This document shows, piece by piece, positions 25,844-34,127 of a stretch of 64,000 nt of DNA (position 1 is its first letter; the number at the start of each line of letters is the position of its first letter). The translations under genes were made by a program, and so were the position numbers. This DNA comes from Streptomyces sp. NBC_00513 (GTDB taxonomy: Bacteria; Actinomycetota; Actinomycetes; Streptomycetales; Streptomycetaceae). Where the stretch lies: positions 186,001 through 250,000 of the forward strand of contig NZ_CP107845.1 of the NCBI RefSeq assembly GCF_041431415.1. The letters run 5' to 3'. The notes below the pieces were generated by a model, which was not told the DNA's origin, did no database searches, and was given only the letters and a program-made list of their open reading frames with translations.

Positions 25844-27223
25844 GTGCCCGTGGACACCAGCGCCGAACAGCACCCGCTCGCCTACCTGCTGTCCCGGCGC
25901 GGGATGAGTAACGAGGCGTACCTGTTCCGGGTGGGCGAGCAGCACCGGCGCATGGGGTACGGGCAGATGGGGCACCGCAAGGAGAAGGCGTCGCGGTGGG
26001 TCAGCGGCGAGAACGCGCCCACCCTGCGCACCCAGTTCGCCATGGCGGCACTGGAAAAGATCCCTCCCGAAACAGTCCTCGCCCACGGCTGGCCGGGCTG
26101 GCTCTTACTCGCCGTGCCCGACGACCGCGCCATCCTCACCGCCCCGTGGACCACCACGGCGACCGTGCACGCACTGGAGACCGCAGGAGGTCCGGTGGAC
26201 CGCAGGAAGTTCCTGATCACCACATCCGTCACCCTCACCAGCACCGTCGCCCAGTGGTCAGGGGCCGCCCCCGCGGGCGCCGCGTCCACCGGCGGCCGGC
26301 GCATCGACGACAGCACCCCCGACCGCTTCGAGCGCCGCCTGGAAGACCTGCGTCACCTGGACGACGAGTTGGGGTCCGGGGAGGTCTACGACGCCGCCCG
26401 CACCGAACTGCGCCTCATCCTCAGCGCGCTCAGGGACTCCACCTACAGCGAGCGTGTCGGGCGACGTCTGTTCGGGGCCGCTGCCGAGGCTTCCCGGTCG
26501 GCCGGTTGGACGGCGTACGACAGCGGACAGATCGCCGCCGCCGAACGCCACTACGTCACCGCCATGCGAGCCGCCGCGAGCGCGGACGACCCGGTCGTCG
26601 GCGCCAACACGCTCGCGTTCTGGGCCATCCAGCAGTACTCCACCGGCAACCCGCGCGGCGCGATCGACCTCATCGACGCAGCACTGTCCCAAGCCCCTCG
26701 CATCGGCTCCGCACGCATGACCGCCATGCTCCATGCCCGCGCCTGCCGGGCCCACGCGCACGCCGGCGACACCCGCGCCGCCGACCGGGCCGCCAACGCC
26801 GCCCTGGACACCTACGCGCACGCCGGCCCGATGGAAGCGGACCCCGCCTGCGTCTACTGGTTCAACCTCGGCGAAACCCACCAGCTCCTGGGCAGCTCCG
26901 CCCTCAACCTCGGCAACCCCCGCCAAGCCCTCAAGCATTTCCAGGACGCCTCCACCGCACACCACAGCGAAGGCGAGGCATACGACGGCGACGCCTTCCC
27001 GCGCGGGCACGCCATCTACCTCGCGCGCCTCGCCGAAGCCCAACTCGCCCTCGGCGACATCGACGCCGCCGTCGACACCGCCCACACCGCCGTCGCCCGC
27101 ATGGGCGGCGTCACCTCCGCCCGCGGCACCAGCACCCTGCACGACCTGCGGCACAAACTCGGACGCCGCCGCGGCGTACCCGTCGTCGCCGACTTCCTCA
27201 ACTACACCGCCGACACGCCATGA
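25844..27223 (+). CDS. TPR-containing transcriptional regulator-like protein
   Basis: 459 residues from GTG 25844 (ribosome site GAAGGGA). The N-terminal 80 residues (LAYLLSRRGMSNEAYLFRV and SRWVSGENAP) resemble a divergent HTH/XRE domain. A middle hydrophobic segment (RRKFLITTSVTLTSTVA) is typical of this Streptomyces regulator family. From about residue 200 there are TPR-like helical repeats (AAERHYVTAMRAA, NTLAFWAIQQYS, ARACRAHAHAGD, LGNPRQALKHFQDA, RLAEAQLALGD). Such proteins often sense a small molecule or peptide. It is divergent from the operon at 22094-25636 and probably controls it through the 10-bp repeats. Confidence 0.75.
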   Translation: MPVDTSAEQHPLAYLLSRRGMSNEAYLFRVGEQHRRMGYGQMGHRKEKASRWVSGENAPTLRTQFAMAALEKIPPETVLAHGWPGWLLLAVPDDRAILTAPWTTTATVHALETAGGPVDRRKFLITTSVTLTSTVAQWSGAAPAGAASTGGRRIDDSTPDRFERRLEDLRHLDDELGSGEVYDAARTELRLILSALRDSTYSERVGRRLFGAAAEASRSAGWTAYDSGQIAAAERHYVTAMRAAASADDPVVGANTLAFWAIQQYSTGNPRGAIDLIDAALSQAPRIGSARMTAMLHARACRAHAHAGDTRAADRAANAALDTYAHAGPMEADPACVYWFNLGETHQLLGSSALNLGNPRQALKHFQDASTAHHSEGEAYDGDAFPRGHAIYLARLAEAQLALGDIDAAVDTAHTAVARMGGVTSARGTSTLHDLRHKLGRRRGVPVVADFLNYTADTP

Positions 27224-27307
27224 ACGGCGCCCCGGACGACGTGGCGGCCGGGGCCGGTTCGGCCCAGCCGCGTGTACCGCGCCCGTACGAGCCACGCGTA
27301 CGGAACC

Positions 27308-27801
27308 TCAGTCGACGGTGTCGTCGGACAATTCGACGTGGGCCTGTGCTGCCCATTTCAGTACCACCCGGCCGTAGCGCTGTCCGCTCCAGTACTTGGT
27401 TCTGATGACGCCTTCGGTGGTCGTCTGAAGAGTCTCGGGATATCCGAAGTGCTGCATGAGACCGGCGGCGAGTGTAGAGGTGGCGGCGATGAGCGGCGGT
27501 CCGTCTTCGGCGAGTCTTCGATGTCGAAGACGGAGGTCACCTCTGGCGGTTCGGTGACTTCGTAGCTGCCGAGGGTGCCGCCGTAGGCGCGAGGGTGGCG
27601 GAGTTCTGCCGGCAGGTCATCCGTGATCGGCACGATAGTCGCGCGGACGGTGGCAGTGCCTCCGGCTGCCGCTCGGTCTCTCGCGTGGCGGGCCAGGTAC
27701 CGAAGCCCGGGCACTGCCCGCCGCTCCGATGCGCGCTGGATCGCCCACCGCACCCAGGCGGACAAGAGGGGCTCATCGTGAGCAGGTGAAGTCCAGCCCA
27801 T
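27308..27801 (-). pseudogene. Hypothetical protein, frameshifted
   Basis: One frame from 27801 reads AWVRWAIQRASERRAVPGLRY, DRAAAGGTATVRATIVPITD and LGSYEVTEPPEVTSVFDIE. After a shift near 27510-27520 the next frame reads LAEDGPPLIAATSTLAAGLM, QHFGYPETLQTTTEGVIRTK and YWSGQRYGRVVLKWAAQAHVEL, to the stop at 27308-27310. Both halves have natural composition, so I read one gene with a single frame error. No family is recognised and the 5' end is uncertain because mobile-element debris abuts it. Confidence 0.5.
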
Positions 27802-28198
27802 ACGCCGAGGCCCTCGGCGCGACCGGACATGCGCCAGTTCTGGACGTCCTCGCGCAGCAGCAGGCCGACAGGCGGCAGCAGCGGGTGCCGGAGCAGGCCG
27901 CCCAGATCAAGCACGCGCGGGCCGAGCGGAAGCTGGGCGAGCACCACGGCGTCGCCCAGGCCGCGATGCAGGAGGTCTCAAGGACTGGCGTGGCCACGCG
28001 GCTCTGGCGCAGGCCGAGGAGCAGCGGCGCCGGATCCTCGCCGAGACGCACCCCGACTTCCACAAGGTCGAAGCCGCGGCACGGGCCTTCCGCGCGCGCC
28101 TGGCCGAAGCCCAGCAACAGCAGCAGAAGCGGCAGGCATCGGCACCGGCCGCAGCCCCGGCAGCGGCGGCGCAGACAGGGCCCAGGGCACACCGCTGA
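27786..28198 (+). pseudogene. Degraded mobile-element protein with helical C-terminus
   Basis: One frame reads KSSPYAEALGATGHAPVLDVL and KHARAERKLGEHHGVAQAAMQE up to about 27975. Another then reads GLKDWRGHAALAQAEEQRRR, ILAETHPDFHKVEAAARAFRAR and a Gln/Ala-rich tail, to the TGA at 28196-28198. Together they look like one alpha-helical protein of plasmid origin with a frameshift. The neighbouring 12-bp iterons and GGGCAAGC octamers support a conjugative-element context. No function is assigned. Confidence 0.4.
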
Positions 28199-28346
28199 TC
28201 GGCGCGGGGGCAGTAGGCACAGGGGGTCCTGCGTGCCCGTCGTAGGAGGGTGTCGTACAGAAGTAGTCGGCGTGCCGGGACCGGCAGGACGGCCCCTTGA
28301 CCACCAGGTCACAGCAGCGCCGCAGTTCCAGCCGGGCCGGTCTGGA

Positions 28347-28418
28347 GGCAAGTTGTAGGGCTACTTGTGGAGCAAGTTGGAGAGCAAGTTGAAAGGCAGG
28401 TTGTAGGGCAAGCCGGAC
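28347..28418. repeat. Six tandem 12-bp iterons (GGCAAGTTGTAG type)
   Basis: Units start at 28347, 28359, 28371, 28383, 28395 and 28407. Four carry CAAGTTG or CAGGTTG at the same phase; the second (CTACTTG) and the last (CAAGCCG) are diverged, and the last merges into a GGGCAAGC octamer. Exact 12-base periodicity distinguishes this from random GC-rich sequence and resembles plasmid iterons. Confidence 0.6.
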
Positions 28419-28518
28419 CGCAGCCGTCGGGTGGACAGAGAGGTGTTGTCTTCCAATTCGGGCTTGCCCACGGGGTCTGACCTGCCAGAACGCGCCCGCT
28501 CCGGTTTCGGGGGTTCAC

Positions 28519-28592
28519 ACCTCCGGCAGTACCTCCGGTGCAACGCCTAGTCCGCCTCTGCAACCACCCCTGCAGACAACCTCCGGTGCAAC
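28519..28592. repeat. ACCTCCGGTGCAAC repeats
   Basis: ACCTCCGGTGCAAC occurs at 28531-28544 and 28579-28592, and a partial copy ACCTCCGG at 28519. The spacings of 12 and 48 bases are multiples of the 12-base phase of the preceding iteron array. They lie between that array and the IS inserted at 28647. Confidence 0.45.
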
Positions 28593-28653
28593 TCCCAGCG
28601 CGCCGAGGGAACCTGGGCAAGCCTGCGAATGTGCCGAGACACGTTAGTGGTCG

Positions 28654-29052
28654 TTAAGTCCGTTTCTGGTAGCGGCCTCGTCCGGGTTGGGTGTGGAAGC
28701 CTTGGCGGGTGAGTCGTCCGAGGCGGCTGCGGGTGATGTTGACGGATGCTTCGTCGGTGGGCATGCCGAGGAGTTCGTGCAGCTCGCGGGCCCGGAACGC
28801 CTGCTCGGGGTGTTGGTTGAAGGCGTCGACGATGGTCTGGTAGGCGGTGCTCGACTCGGGCGGATCGGGTTCGGTGCCGGTAGGCGCGAGTTCGCTGATG
28901 ATCTTGCGGGTGGTGGCGAGGTCCGCGAGCCGGGCTTCGGTCTCGGTGAGGGCGGCGGTGAAGTGCGCGATCTGATGGTGGAGTTCGTCCGCCCGGGCCG
29001 TGGCTTCGTTTTCCCGGAGGCGAAGGTCCACCAGGAGTTCGGTGATGTTCAC
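28654..29052 (-). CDS. IS passenger protein: coiled coil plus winged-helix-like C-terminus
   Basis: 132 residues from GTG 29052, overlapping the transposase stop. Residues 1-50 form a heptad-like helix (LLVDLRLRENEATARADELH, LTETEARLADLATTRKI). The last 60 (YQTIVDAFNQHPEQAFRARELHE, VNITRSRLGRLTRQGF, GRGRYQ) look like a winged helix that may bind DNA. Its place inside the element and its repetition with the truncated copy at 37582-37731 show it belongs to the IS. The role is unknown; regulation of transposition is a guess. Confidence 0.75.
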   Translation of the reverse strand: MNITELLVDLRLRENEATARADELHHQIAHFTAALTETEARLADLATTRKIISELAPTGTEPDPPESSTAYQTIVDAFNQHPEQAFRARELHELLGMPTDEASVNITRSRLGRLTRQGFHTQPGRGRYQKRT

Positions 29053-29912
29053 GCGGCCAGCCCGATGGTGTCGCGCCAGGCCGGCGTGGGTGTGGTGAGG
29101 CGGCGGGCCATGTTCGCGGTGGAGGCCCAGTAGACGCGTGAGGCGGAGGTGTCGGGCCGGTGGTCGTACTCACGGGTCAGACGCCGGTGGAGCATCAGCG
29201 TGCCGTTCGTCTGCTCGACCACCCACCGCTTGGGCTGCGGGACGAACCCTTTGCCGTGGTCGGCAGGGTTGCGGCGGACGACCTCGACGCCGATGTCCAG
29301 CAGTGCGCCGTGAACGATGACCGCTTCCTTGAAGCCTTGGTCGACCAGGGCTTTCTCCAGGCGCATTCCGCACCGCTCGGCGGCCTGGTCGAGCAGGGCG
29401 GTGCCGGCGGCGTTGTCGTGGGAGGAGGCGGCCATGACGACGACGCCGATGATCAGCCCGAGCACGTCGACGGCCAGTCCCCGCTTGCGCCCCGACACCT
29501 TCTTGTTTACGTCGAGCCCCGTCGTGGTCCTGGGGACACCCGCCGCGGCGCGGACGGACTGGGTATCGATGATCACGAGGGACGGGTCCTCTAATCGGCG
29601 GGCTTTCTCCCGGACCTGGCAGCGAAGGAGTTCCTGAATCCGCTGGTCGAGCCCGTCCTCGCGCCACAACCTGAAGTAGTAGAACACCGCCGACCAGGCC
29701 GGCAGGTCATGCGGCAGCATGCGCCACTGACAACCCGTCCGGTTCTGATAGAAGATCGTGTTCACGACCTCCCTCAGGTCGCAGGACCCGGGATCGCCGG
29801 TCGCCGACCGCGCCACCCGGCCCTGTTTCCAGGCCGTGATCATCGGCTCGATCAACGCCCACTGCTCGTCCGATAAGTCGCTGAGGTACGGCTCTCTCTT
29901 CACGCCCCGCAT
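29049..29912 (-). CDS. IS5-family DDE transposase
   Basis: 287 residues. An N-terminal DUF4096-type segment (LSDEQWALIEPMI, VVNTIFYQNRTGCQWRMLP) precedes the RNase H-like core: SLVIIDTQSVRAA with the first Asp, LVDQGFKEAVIVH in the second Asp region, and RWVVEQTNGTLMLHRRLTREYD with the glutamate. The length and motifs look intact. The next gene starts within its stop codon. Confidence 0.9.
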   Translation of the reverse strand: MRGVKREPYLSDLSDEQWALIEPMITAWKQGRVARSATGDPGSCDLREVVNTIFYQNRTGCQWRMLPHDLPAWSAVFYYFRLWREDGLDQRIQELLRCQVREKARRLEDPSLVIIDTQSVRAAAGVPRTTTGLDVNKKVSGRKRGLAVDVLGLIIGVVVMAASSHDNAAGTALLDQAAERCGMRLEKALVDQGFKEAVIVHGALLDIGVEVVRRNPADHGKGFVPQPKRWVVEQTNGTLMLHRRLTREYDHRPDTSASRVYWASTANMARRLTTPTPAWRDTIGLAA

Positions 29913-30102
29913 CTCAACATGGACATGCCCAGCGAGCAGCCCGGACGACGATCAGTACCACGATCGAGCGATCACGAACGAAGAGAAGTCGGACTTAACG
30001 ACCACTTAGATGTCACCTGGACACGTTTGTTGTCACCGTGCGACTGATTCCCAATCACGGTTGTCAAGAAGTCTGTCCCGTCGCAGCATAAGTGGCGGAT
30101 TC

Positions 30103-30573
30103 TCAGCGCTTCGCAGCCTGACCTTGCGGATTCTCACTTGTTCCAGAGCGGGACCAAACGGCAAGGTCTCCGCCGGGCAACGAGATGAAACGCCATCCTC
30201 GTGGTTCTGTGACCTGCCAGGCTTCGAACGATGCGTCGGCCGAACACGTCAAATGCATGCCTCCGTCGAACACCATCCGCAGGACGCCGGACTTGAACAC
30301 AACCGCGGACAGGACCTTCGCCCCGAACAGAGGAAGAGCCGCAGCCACGTCCTGGGACTCAGGCGTCAGAGGCAGCCCAGGACTGCTGTGGAGTGGCCCT
30401 GCCGAGAGCCGAGCTGGTGCTTCCAGCACGACTTCCCACCCTGCGTCCAGGACGAGGGTCAGCCGAAAGTCGATGCTGATCCTGACGACACTCAGGCCTC
30501 GGAGGTTAAGGATCCAGCGGTCCTCGTGCTCAACCGGTTCCAATTCAGTGCTCATCACCACACCATGGTCCAC
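30103..30573 (-). CDS. Small unknown protein, copy 1 of an inverted duplicate (DUF6188-like)
   Basis: The start is either GTG 30573 or ATG 30555 (MSTELEPVEHEDRW). The protein has alternating beta-strand-like segments (WILNLRGLSVVRISIDFRLT, VLDAGWEVVLEAP) and a WxVxEPRGWRFISLPGG end. It resembles small DUF6188-type proteins, whose function is unknown. It is about 95 percent identical to the protein at 57859, but the two differ completely after GTSEN because the duplicated block ends there, so one or both C-termini are artefacts of flanking DNA. Confidence 0.6.
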   Translation of the reverse strand: MDHGVVMSTELEPVEHEDRWILNLRGLSVVRISIDFRLTLVLDAGWEVVLEAPARLSAGPLHSSPGLPLTPESQDVAAALPLFGAKVLSAVVFKSGVLRMVFDGGMHLTCSADASFEAWQVTEPRGWRFISLPGGDLAVWSRSGTSENPQGQAAKR

Positions 30574-30763
30574 TCCGTCATAGGCACCAAAGGATTTTGC
30601 TCCTCCTCGGCATCACCCTCTGCCTAGCCGTCGATGGTCACTGCCTCTGGATGTTCCGCAGAAGCCAGCTTCGCTGAGAACGCGAGGAGAGGCGTTCGCG
30701 ACCACCCTGGCAAACCGGCAGCTCAGAGCAAGGTCAACGGACAACTGCAGTGCGACGGGACAA
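30129..30763. repeat. 635-bp inverted duplicate, arm 1 (partner 57670-58304)
   Basis: The block from GATTCTCACTTGTTCCAG at 30129 to GTGCGACGGGAC near 30763 reappears in reverse orientation at 57670-58304 with only scattered differences. It contains the small gene and about 190 bases beyond its start. The arms lie 27 kb apart and could support inversion of everything between them. Confidence 0.8.
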
Positions 30764-30867
30764 AGTCCTTGATCCGGCCTGGTCGGCAAGGACCAGTAGA
30801 TCCCGGGCCCGCGGTAGTGGACTTTCGGCAGTGCCGCGGGGCGGCGGAGTTCCGTAGGGTCGCGTTC

Positions 30868-32367
30868 GTGAGAAGAGTGATCATCAAGGCCCGGGTGCCG
30901 GCACCGGTACTGTCCGCCTGCCTCTTCATTGGGGCGGTGGCGGCCGTTGGCACCGGTGTCGCCACCCTGTGGTGGGGCATACCGGCGGCGGCCTGCGCCT
31001 TCCTCGCGGGCTGGCAGCCGGGGCGGAACCGGAGCACGGGGGCGGCCTTGGTCGGAGTGCTCGCGGCCGCCGTGGTGGCTGTGCTCCTGGTGCCGGCATG
31101 GTTGGGCTGGGCGAGCCAGTTCGTGGGGTTGTTGCTCGTGGCGGCGATGCTGCCGTGGTTCGCGGGCCGGTTCCTGCGCCAGTACCGCGCACTGGTGCGG
31201 GCTGGGTGGGAGCGGGCCGCGCGGCTGGAGAGGGAGCAGCATCTGGTCGCCCAACAGGCCCGGTTGCGCGAGCGGACCCGGATAGCGCAGGACATGCACG
31301 ACCTCCTCGGCCACGACCTGAGCCTCATCGCCCTGTCCGCGGGGGCACTGAAGCTGGCCCCTGGTCTGTCTGAGGACCACCGGGCCACCGCCCGGGAGAT
31401 CCGCGCCAGGGCGGGAGCCGCCGTCGACCGGCTCGGCGAGGTGATCGGTGTACTGCGTGAGCCATCGGATCTGGCTCCGTGGCCCGAGCCCGGCGCCGGG
31501 CTCACCGAACTCGAGGGCCTGGTGGACCGAGCGGCCGCGGCGGGACTTGACATCCGGCTGCGTGTAGAAGGCGAAGCGGCGGCCGGTGACGCGCTGCTGG
31601 TCGTCGAGCGAGCCGTGCTGCGCGTCGTCCAGGAAGCGCTGACGAACGTTGCCAAGCACGCGCCCGGGCACCGGGCGACCGTCGTCGTCCGGCACGCGGA
31701 AGGACGGACCGAGGTCAGTGTGACGAACGAGCCAGTGCCCAGCGCGTCTACGGCCCACCATGACCGCGCCGCCCGTACCGCACCAGAGTCCCGGGTCTCG
31801 GCACCCGGCGACGGCCACCGCTTTGGGCTCATCGGCCTGGACGAACGCGTACGACTGGCCGGTGGCTCCTTCACATCGGGCCCCGAGGGCGGCGGGTTTG
31901 CCGTCCGGGCCACGCTCCCGCACCGTCCGGGGGCCGTGCCCCTGCCACGCCGCGCCGAGCCCGGCGATCCAGGTGACGTACTACCTCCTGAGCACCGCAG
32001 TGCCCGTCGCCGACTGGGCCGTACCGCCGCCGCGGCCGTCCTGGTGCCGCTGTGCACCTCCGCGTTGCTCATCGGCGGGGTACGGGCGTGGGACACCATG
32101 ACGGCACGGCAGTCGGTACTCGCCCCGCAGGACTACGCCCGGCTGCACGTCGGCCAGCCACGCGCGGACATGGCGCGGTATCTGCCCGAGCGCCAGACCA
32201 CGCGCCGCCCGGCCGCACCCACGCTCCCACCACAAGATGCGGCCTGCGAGTTCTACGTACAGACCGGCGACCCGTTCGACGACCGCTCGGGGGACATCTA
32301 CCGTCTCTGCTTCCGGGCCGGACGCCTGGTCTCCACCGACAACTACACCGGGAAGGCTGTCCGATGA
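30868..32367 (+). CDS. NarL-type sensor histidine kinase with a C-terminal membrane-linked domain
   Basis: 499 residues from GTG 30868. Hydrophobic segments at about residues 8-35, 45-65 and 68-85 form the membrane part. The HisKA_3 box RTRIAQDMHDLLGHDLSLI carries the phospho-His near residue 143. The ATPase domain has VVQEALTNVAKHAPG (N box) and GHRFGLIGLDERV (G box). Unusually, after the ATPase there is another membrane segment (TAAAAVLVPLCTSALLIGG) and an extracytoplasmic-looking domain of about 100 residues with two cysteines (CEFYV, YRLCFRAGRL) that recalls small BamE/SmpA-like folds. It overlaps the response-regulator start by 4 bases. Confidence 0.85.
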   Translation: MRRVIIKARVPAPVLSACLFIGAVAAVGTGVATLWWGIPAAACAFLAGWQPGRNRSTGAALVGVLAAAVVAVLLVPAWLGWASQFVGLLLVAAMLPWFAGRFLRQYRALVRAGWERAARLEREQHLVAQQARLRERTRIAQDMHDLLGHDLSLIALSAGALKLAPGLSEDHRATAREIRARAGAAVDRLGEVIGVLREPSDLAPWPEPGAGLTELEGLVDRAAAAGLDIRLRVEGEAAAGDALLVVERAVLRVVQEALTNVAKHAPGHRATVVVRHAEGRTEVSVTNEPVPSASTAHHDRAARTAPESRVSAPGDGHRFGLIGLDERVRLAGGSFTSGPEGGGFAVRATLPHRPGAVPLPRRAEPGDPGDVLPPEHRSARRRLGRTAAAAVLVPLCTSALLIGGVRAWDTMTARQSVLAPQDYARLHVGQPRADMARYLPERQTTRRPAAPTLPPQDAACEFYVQTGDPFDDRSGDIYRLCFRAGRLVSTDNYTGKAVR

Positions 32368-33059
32368 TCCGGATCCTGATCGCCGACGACGAGCCCATGA
32401 TCCGCGCAGGCGTCCGCGCAGTCCTTGCCACCGACCCCGGCATCACCGTTGTCGCCGAGGCAGCTGATGGCCACCAGGCGGTGGAGCTCATACAGCGCCA
32501 CCGCCCGCAGGTGGCCGTTCTCGACATCCGGATGCCGGGGACCGGCGGTATAGAAGCCGCCGCCGAGATACGAAGGACCGTCCCCGAAACGGGGGTTGTG
32601 ATGCTGACGACCTTTGGCGAGGACGAGTACATCCTGCGCGCCCTGAGCGAAGGTGCCGCCGGCTTCCTGATCAAGTCCGGCGAGCCGGAGGAACTGATCG
32701 CCGGTGTCCGGGCGGTTGCCGACGGCGCCGCCTATCTGTCACCGAAGGTCGCGGCCCGGGTCGTCGCGCATCTCGCCTCTGGCGGTGCGGGAGCCCAAGC
32801 CAACCGCCGTTTGGCGGCCCGCGCCCGCGTCAAAGCCCTGACCGCGCGGGAGCGGGAGGTGCTCGGCTTCCTCGGCAGCGGGTTCTCCAACGGGCAGATC
32901 GCGCGCCGCCTGCGCCTGGCGGAGGGGACGGTGAAGGCCCACGTCAGCTCGATCCTCGCGCGCCTCGGGGTCGACAACCGGGCCGCGGCGGCCGTGGTCG
33001 CGCACGAGGCCGGCGTGGTCCCGGTGCCGTCCGACCGGCTGCCGTACGTGGACAGCTGA
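32364..33059 (+). CDS. NarL/FixJ response regulator
   Basis: 231 residues. The receiver domain has the acidic pair in LIADDE, the phospho-accepting Asp in VAVLDIRMPG, Thr in MLTTFGEDEY and Lys in LIKSGEP. The C-terminal LuxR-type HTH is KALTAREREVLGFLGSGFSN, IARRLRLAEGTVKAHVSSIL. It is translationally coupled to the kinase above, so the two form a complete two-component system. Targets are unknown; the neighbouring PAP2 phosphatase gene is convergent. Confidence 0.9.
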   Translation: MIRILIADDEPMIRAGVRAVLATDPGITVVAEAADGHQAVELIQRHRPQVAVLDIRMPGTGGIEAAAEIRRTVPETGVVMLTTFGEDEYILRALSEGAAGFLIKSGEPEELIAGVRAVADGAAYLSPKVAARVVAHLASGGAGAQANRRLAARARVKALTAREREVLGFLGSGFSNGQIARRLRLAEGTVKAHVSSILARLGVDNRAAAAVVAHEAGVVPVPSDRLPYVDS

Positions 33060-33737
33060 CACCGCCCGCAGGGCAATCGGCCGTACGAGGAGCCACACGG
33101 TCACCACGGCCGTCGCGCCGAGCGCCGCGCCCGCCAGGACGTCGTGCGGATAGTGCACCCCGACAAGCACCCGCAACAGGGCGGCCGCCGCGGCCACCGG
33201 CAAAGCCAGGGCCGCGAGCCGAGGCCGTATCAAGACCACACCGACGGCCAGCGCGACGGCCAAGGTGGCGTGGTTGCTGGGGAACGACCAGTCGCCCGGC
33301 TCGGGACACGGCGCGAGGACCGCGACCCCTGGCAGGGCCCGGCACGGACGTTCCTCGTCGACGAGGAGTTTGACCGCCGCACTGAGTCCATAGGCGACGA
33401 CGGTCCCGGCGGCAGCCACGGCCACCCCGGCCAGCCCCGCCGCATCCCTGCGGCGCAGGGCGCGCCAGCCGACCCAAGCCAACAGCAGGCCCAGGAACAG
33501 CACAGTGCCCTCACTCGCCGCTTCCAGGACGGTCTCAGCCCACGGCGGCCCGTCCGCCACGCTCCCGGTCAGCGCCCGGTAGGCCCGCACCGAGAAGCCC
33601 GCAGTGACGTGCACCGGCTCGTTCGTCCCCAGCACACCGCCGGGCTCCAGCCGAACCACGGCCGCTGCACCTACCCCGGCCGACGCGACCGCCATCGGTA
33701 GCCGTCGATCCCATCCGTATCGCTTGATCGAATCCAT
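32739..33737 (-). CDS. PAP2-family membrane phosphatase, with an abnormal C-terminal overlap
   Basis: From ATG 33737 the protein has five or six membrane helices and the PAP2 signature: KLLVDEERPC (motif 1), SFPSNHATLAVALAVG (motif 2, catalytic His) and VGVHYPHDVLAGAALGA (motif 3, nucleophile His). It likely dephosphorylates undecaprenyl or phosphatidyl phosphates. The recognisable protein ends around base 33060 (residue 226). From there the frame stays open for 107 further residues antisense to the response regulator, giving an Arg-rich tail unlike any PAP2 protein. The native stop was probably lost, or that tail is an artefact. Confidence 0.8.
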   Translation of the reverse strand: MDSIKRYGWDRRLPMAVASAGVGAAAVVRLEPGGVLGTNEPVHVTAGFSVRAYRALTGSVADGPPWAETVLEAASEGTVLFLGLLLAWVGWRALRRRDAAGLAGVAVAAAGTVVAYGLSAAVKLLVDEERPCRALPGVAVLAPCPEPGDWSFPSNHATLAVALAVGVVLIRPRLAALALPVAAAAALLRVLVGVHYPHDVLAGAALGATAVVTVWLLVRPIALRAVSAVHVRQPVGRHRDHAGLVRDHGRRGPVVDPEAREDRADVGLHRPLRQAQAARDLPVGEPAAEEAEHLPLPRGQGFDAGAGRQTAVGLGSRTARGEMRDDPGRDLR

Positions 33738-34093
33738 GCTGCCGACGGTAGGAACACCGCAGGCGGGGCACCCTGGCCGAATGACAGCCCAATACCCCGA
33801 CGATCGTCAGGGTTGACCGGTACAGGCTGAAGGGACGGGACTAGCCTCGGAGATCCATAGGCCCTCACGAAGACGTGATCGTCATGCGGCAGCGGCTTCC
33901 ATGGGCGGTGGTTGGGCTGAGTAGCTCGCCTCCGCGCCCGTCGGAGGCGAGCCGCGTAGATGTCGGCAAGCTGCTGGCTGGGAACGCTGCCGTCCCATGC
34001 GACGAACGCGCCTCCGTCGAGAAGCGCCGCTCTGGCGGGTTCGCAGGCCCTGGTCTGGCCTCCCAGCATCCCGGCGAGTTCTGCCCGGTCCAT
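33671..34093 (-). CDS. Hypothetical protein
   Basis: From ATG 34093 (AAAGGGCG upstream as ribosome site) the frame reads MDRAELAGMLGGQTRACEPA, LLDGGAFVAWDGSVPSQQLA and PHDDHVFVRAYGSPRL, which looks like real protein. The last 50 residues run into the start of the PAP2 gene and are less convincing. A frame error or truncation near 33830 is possible. No family is recognised. Confidence 0.35.
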   Translation of the reverse strand: MDRAELAGMLGGQTRACEPARAALLDGGAFVAWDGSVPSQQLADIYAARLRRARRRATQPNHRPWKPLPHDDHVFVRAYGSPRLVPSLQPVPVNPDDRRGIGLSFGQGAPPAVFLPSAAWIRSSDTDGIDGYRWRSRRPG

Positions 34094-34127
34094 CCGTCGC
34101 CCTTTCGCCTGCTGTCCTGCTGTCCGC

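Larger units (their letters stand above)
28647..30005 (-). mobile_element. Complete IS5-superfamily element with passenger HTH gene
   Basis: The ends are GTGGTCGTTAAGTCCG (from 28647) and CGGACTTAACGACCAC (to 30005), a perfect 16-bp inverted repeat, flanked by TTA at 28644-28646 and 30006-30008. A 3-bp TNA target duplication fits the IS5 superfamily. The 1359-bp element holds a transposase gene and a downstream winged-helix-like gene in one operon. A 5'-truncated second copy starts at 37582. Insertion was next to plasmid iterons. Confidence 0.85.

Noticed and set aside
28347..28418. Short regular repeats considered as a CRISPR array
   Set aside because: Units are 12 bases and tandem, without spacers, and no cas genes are present.
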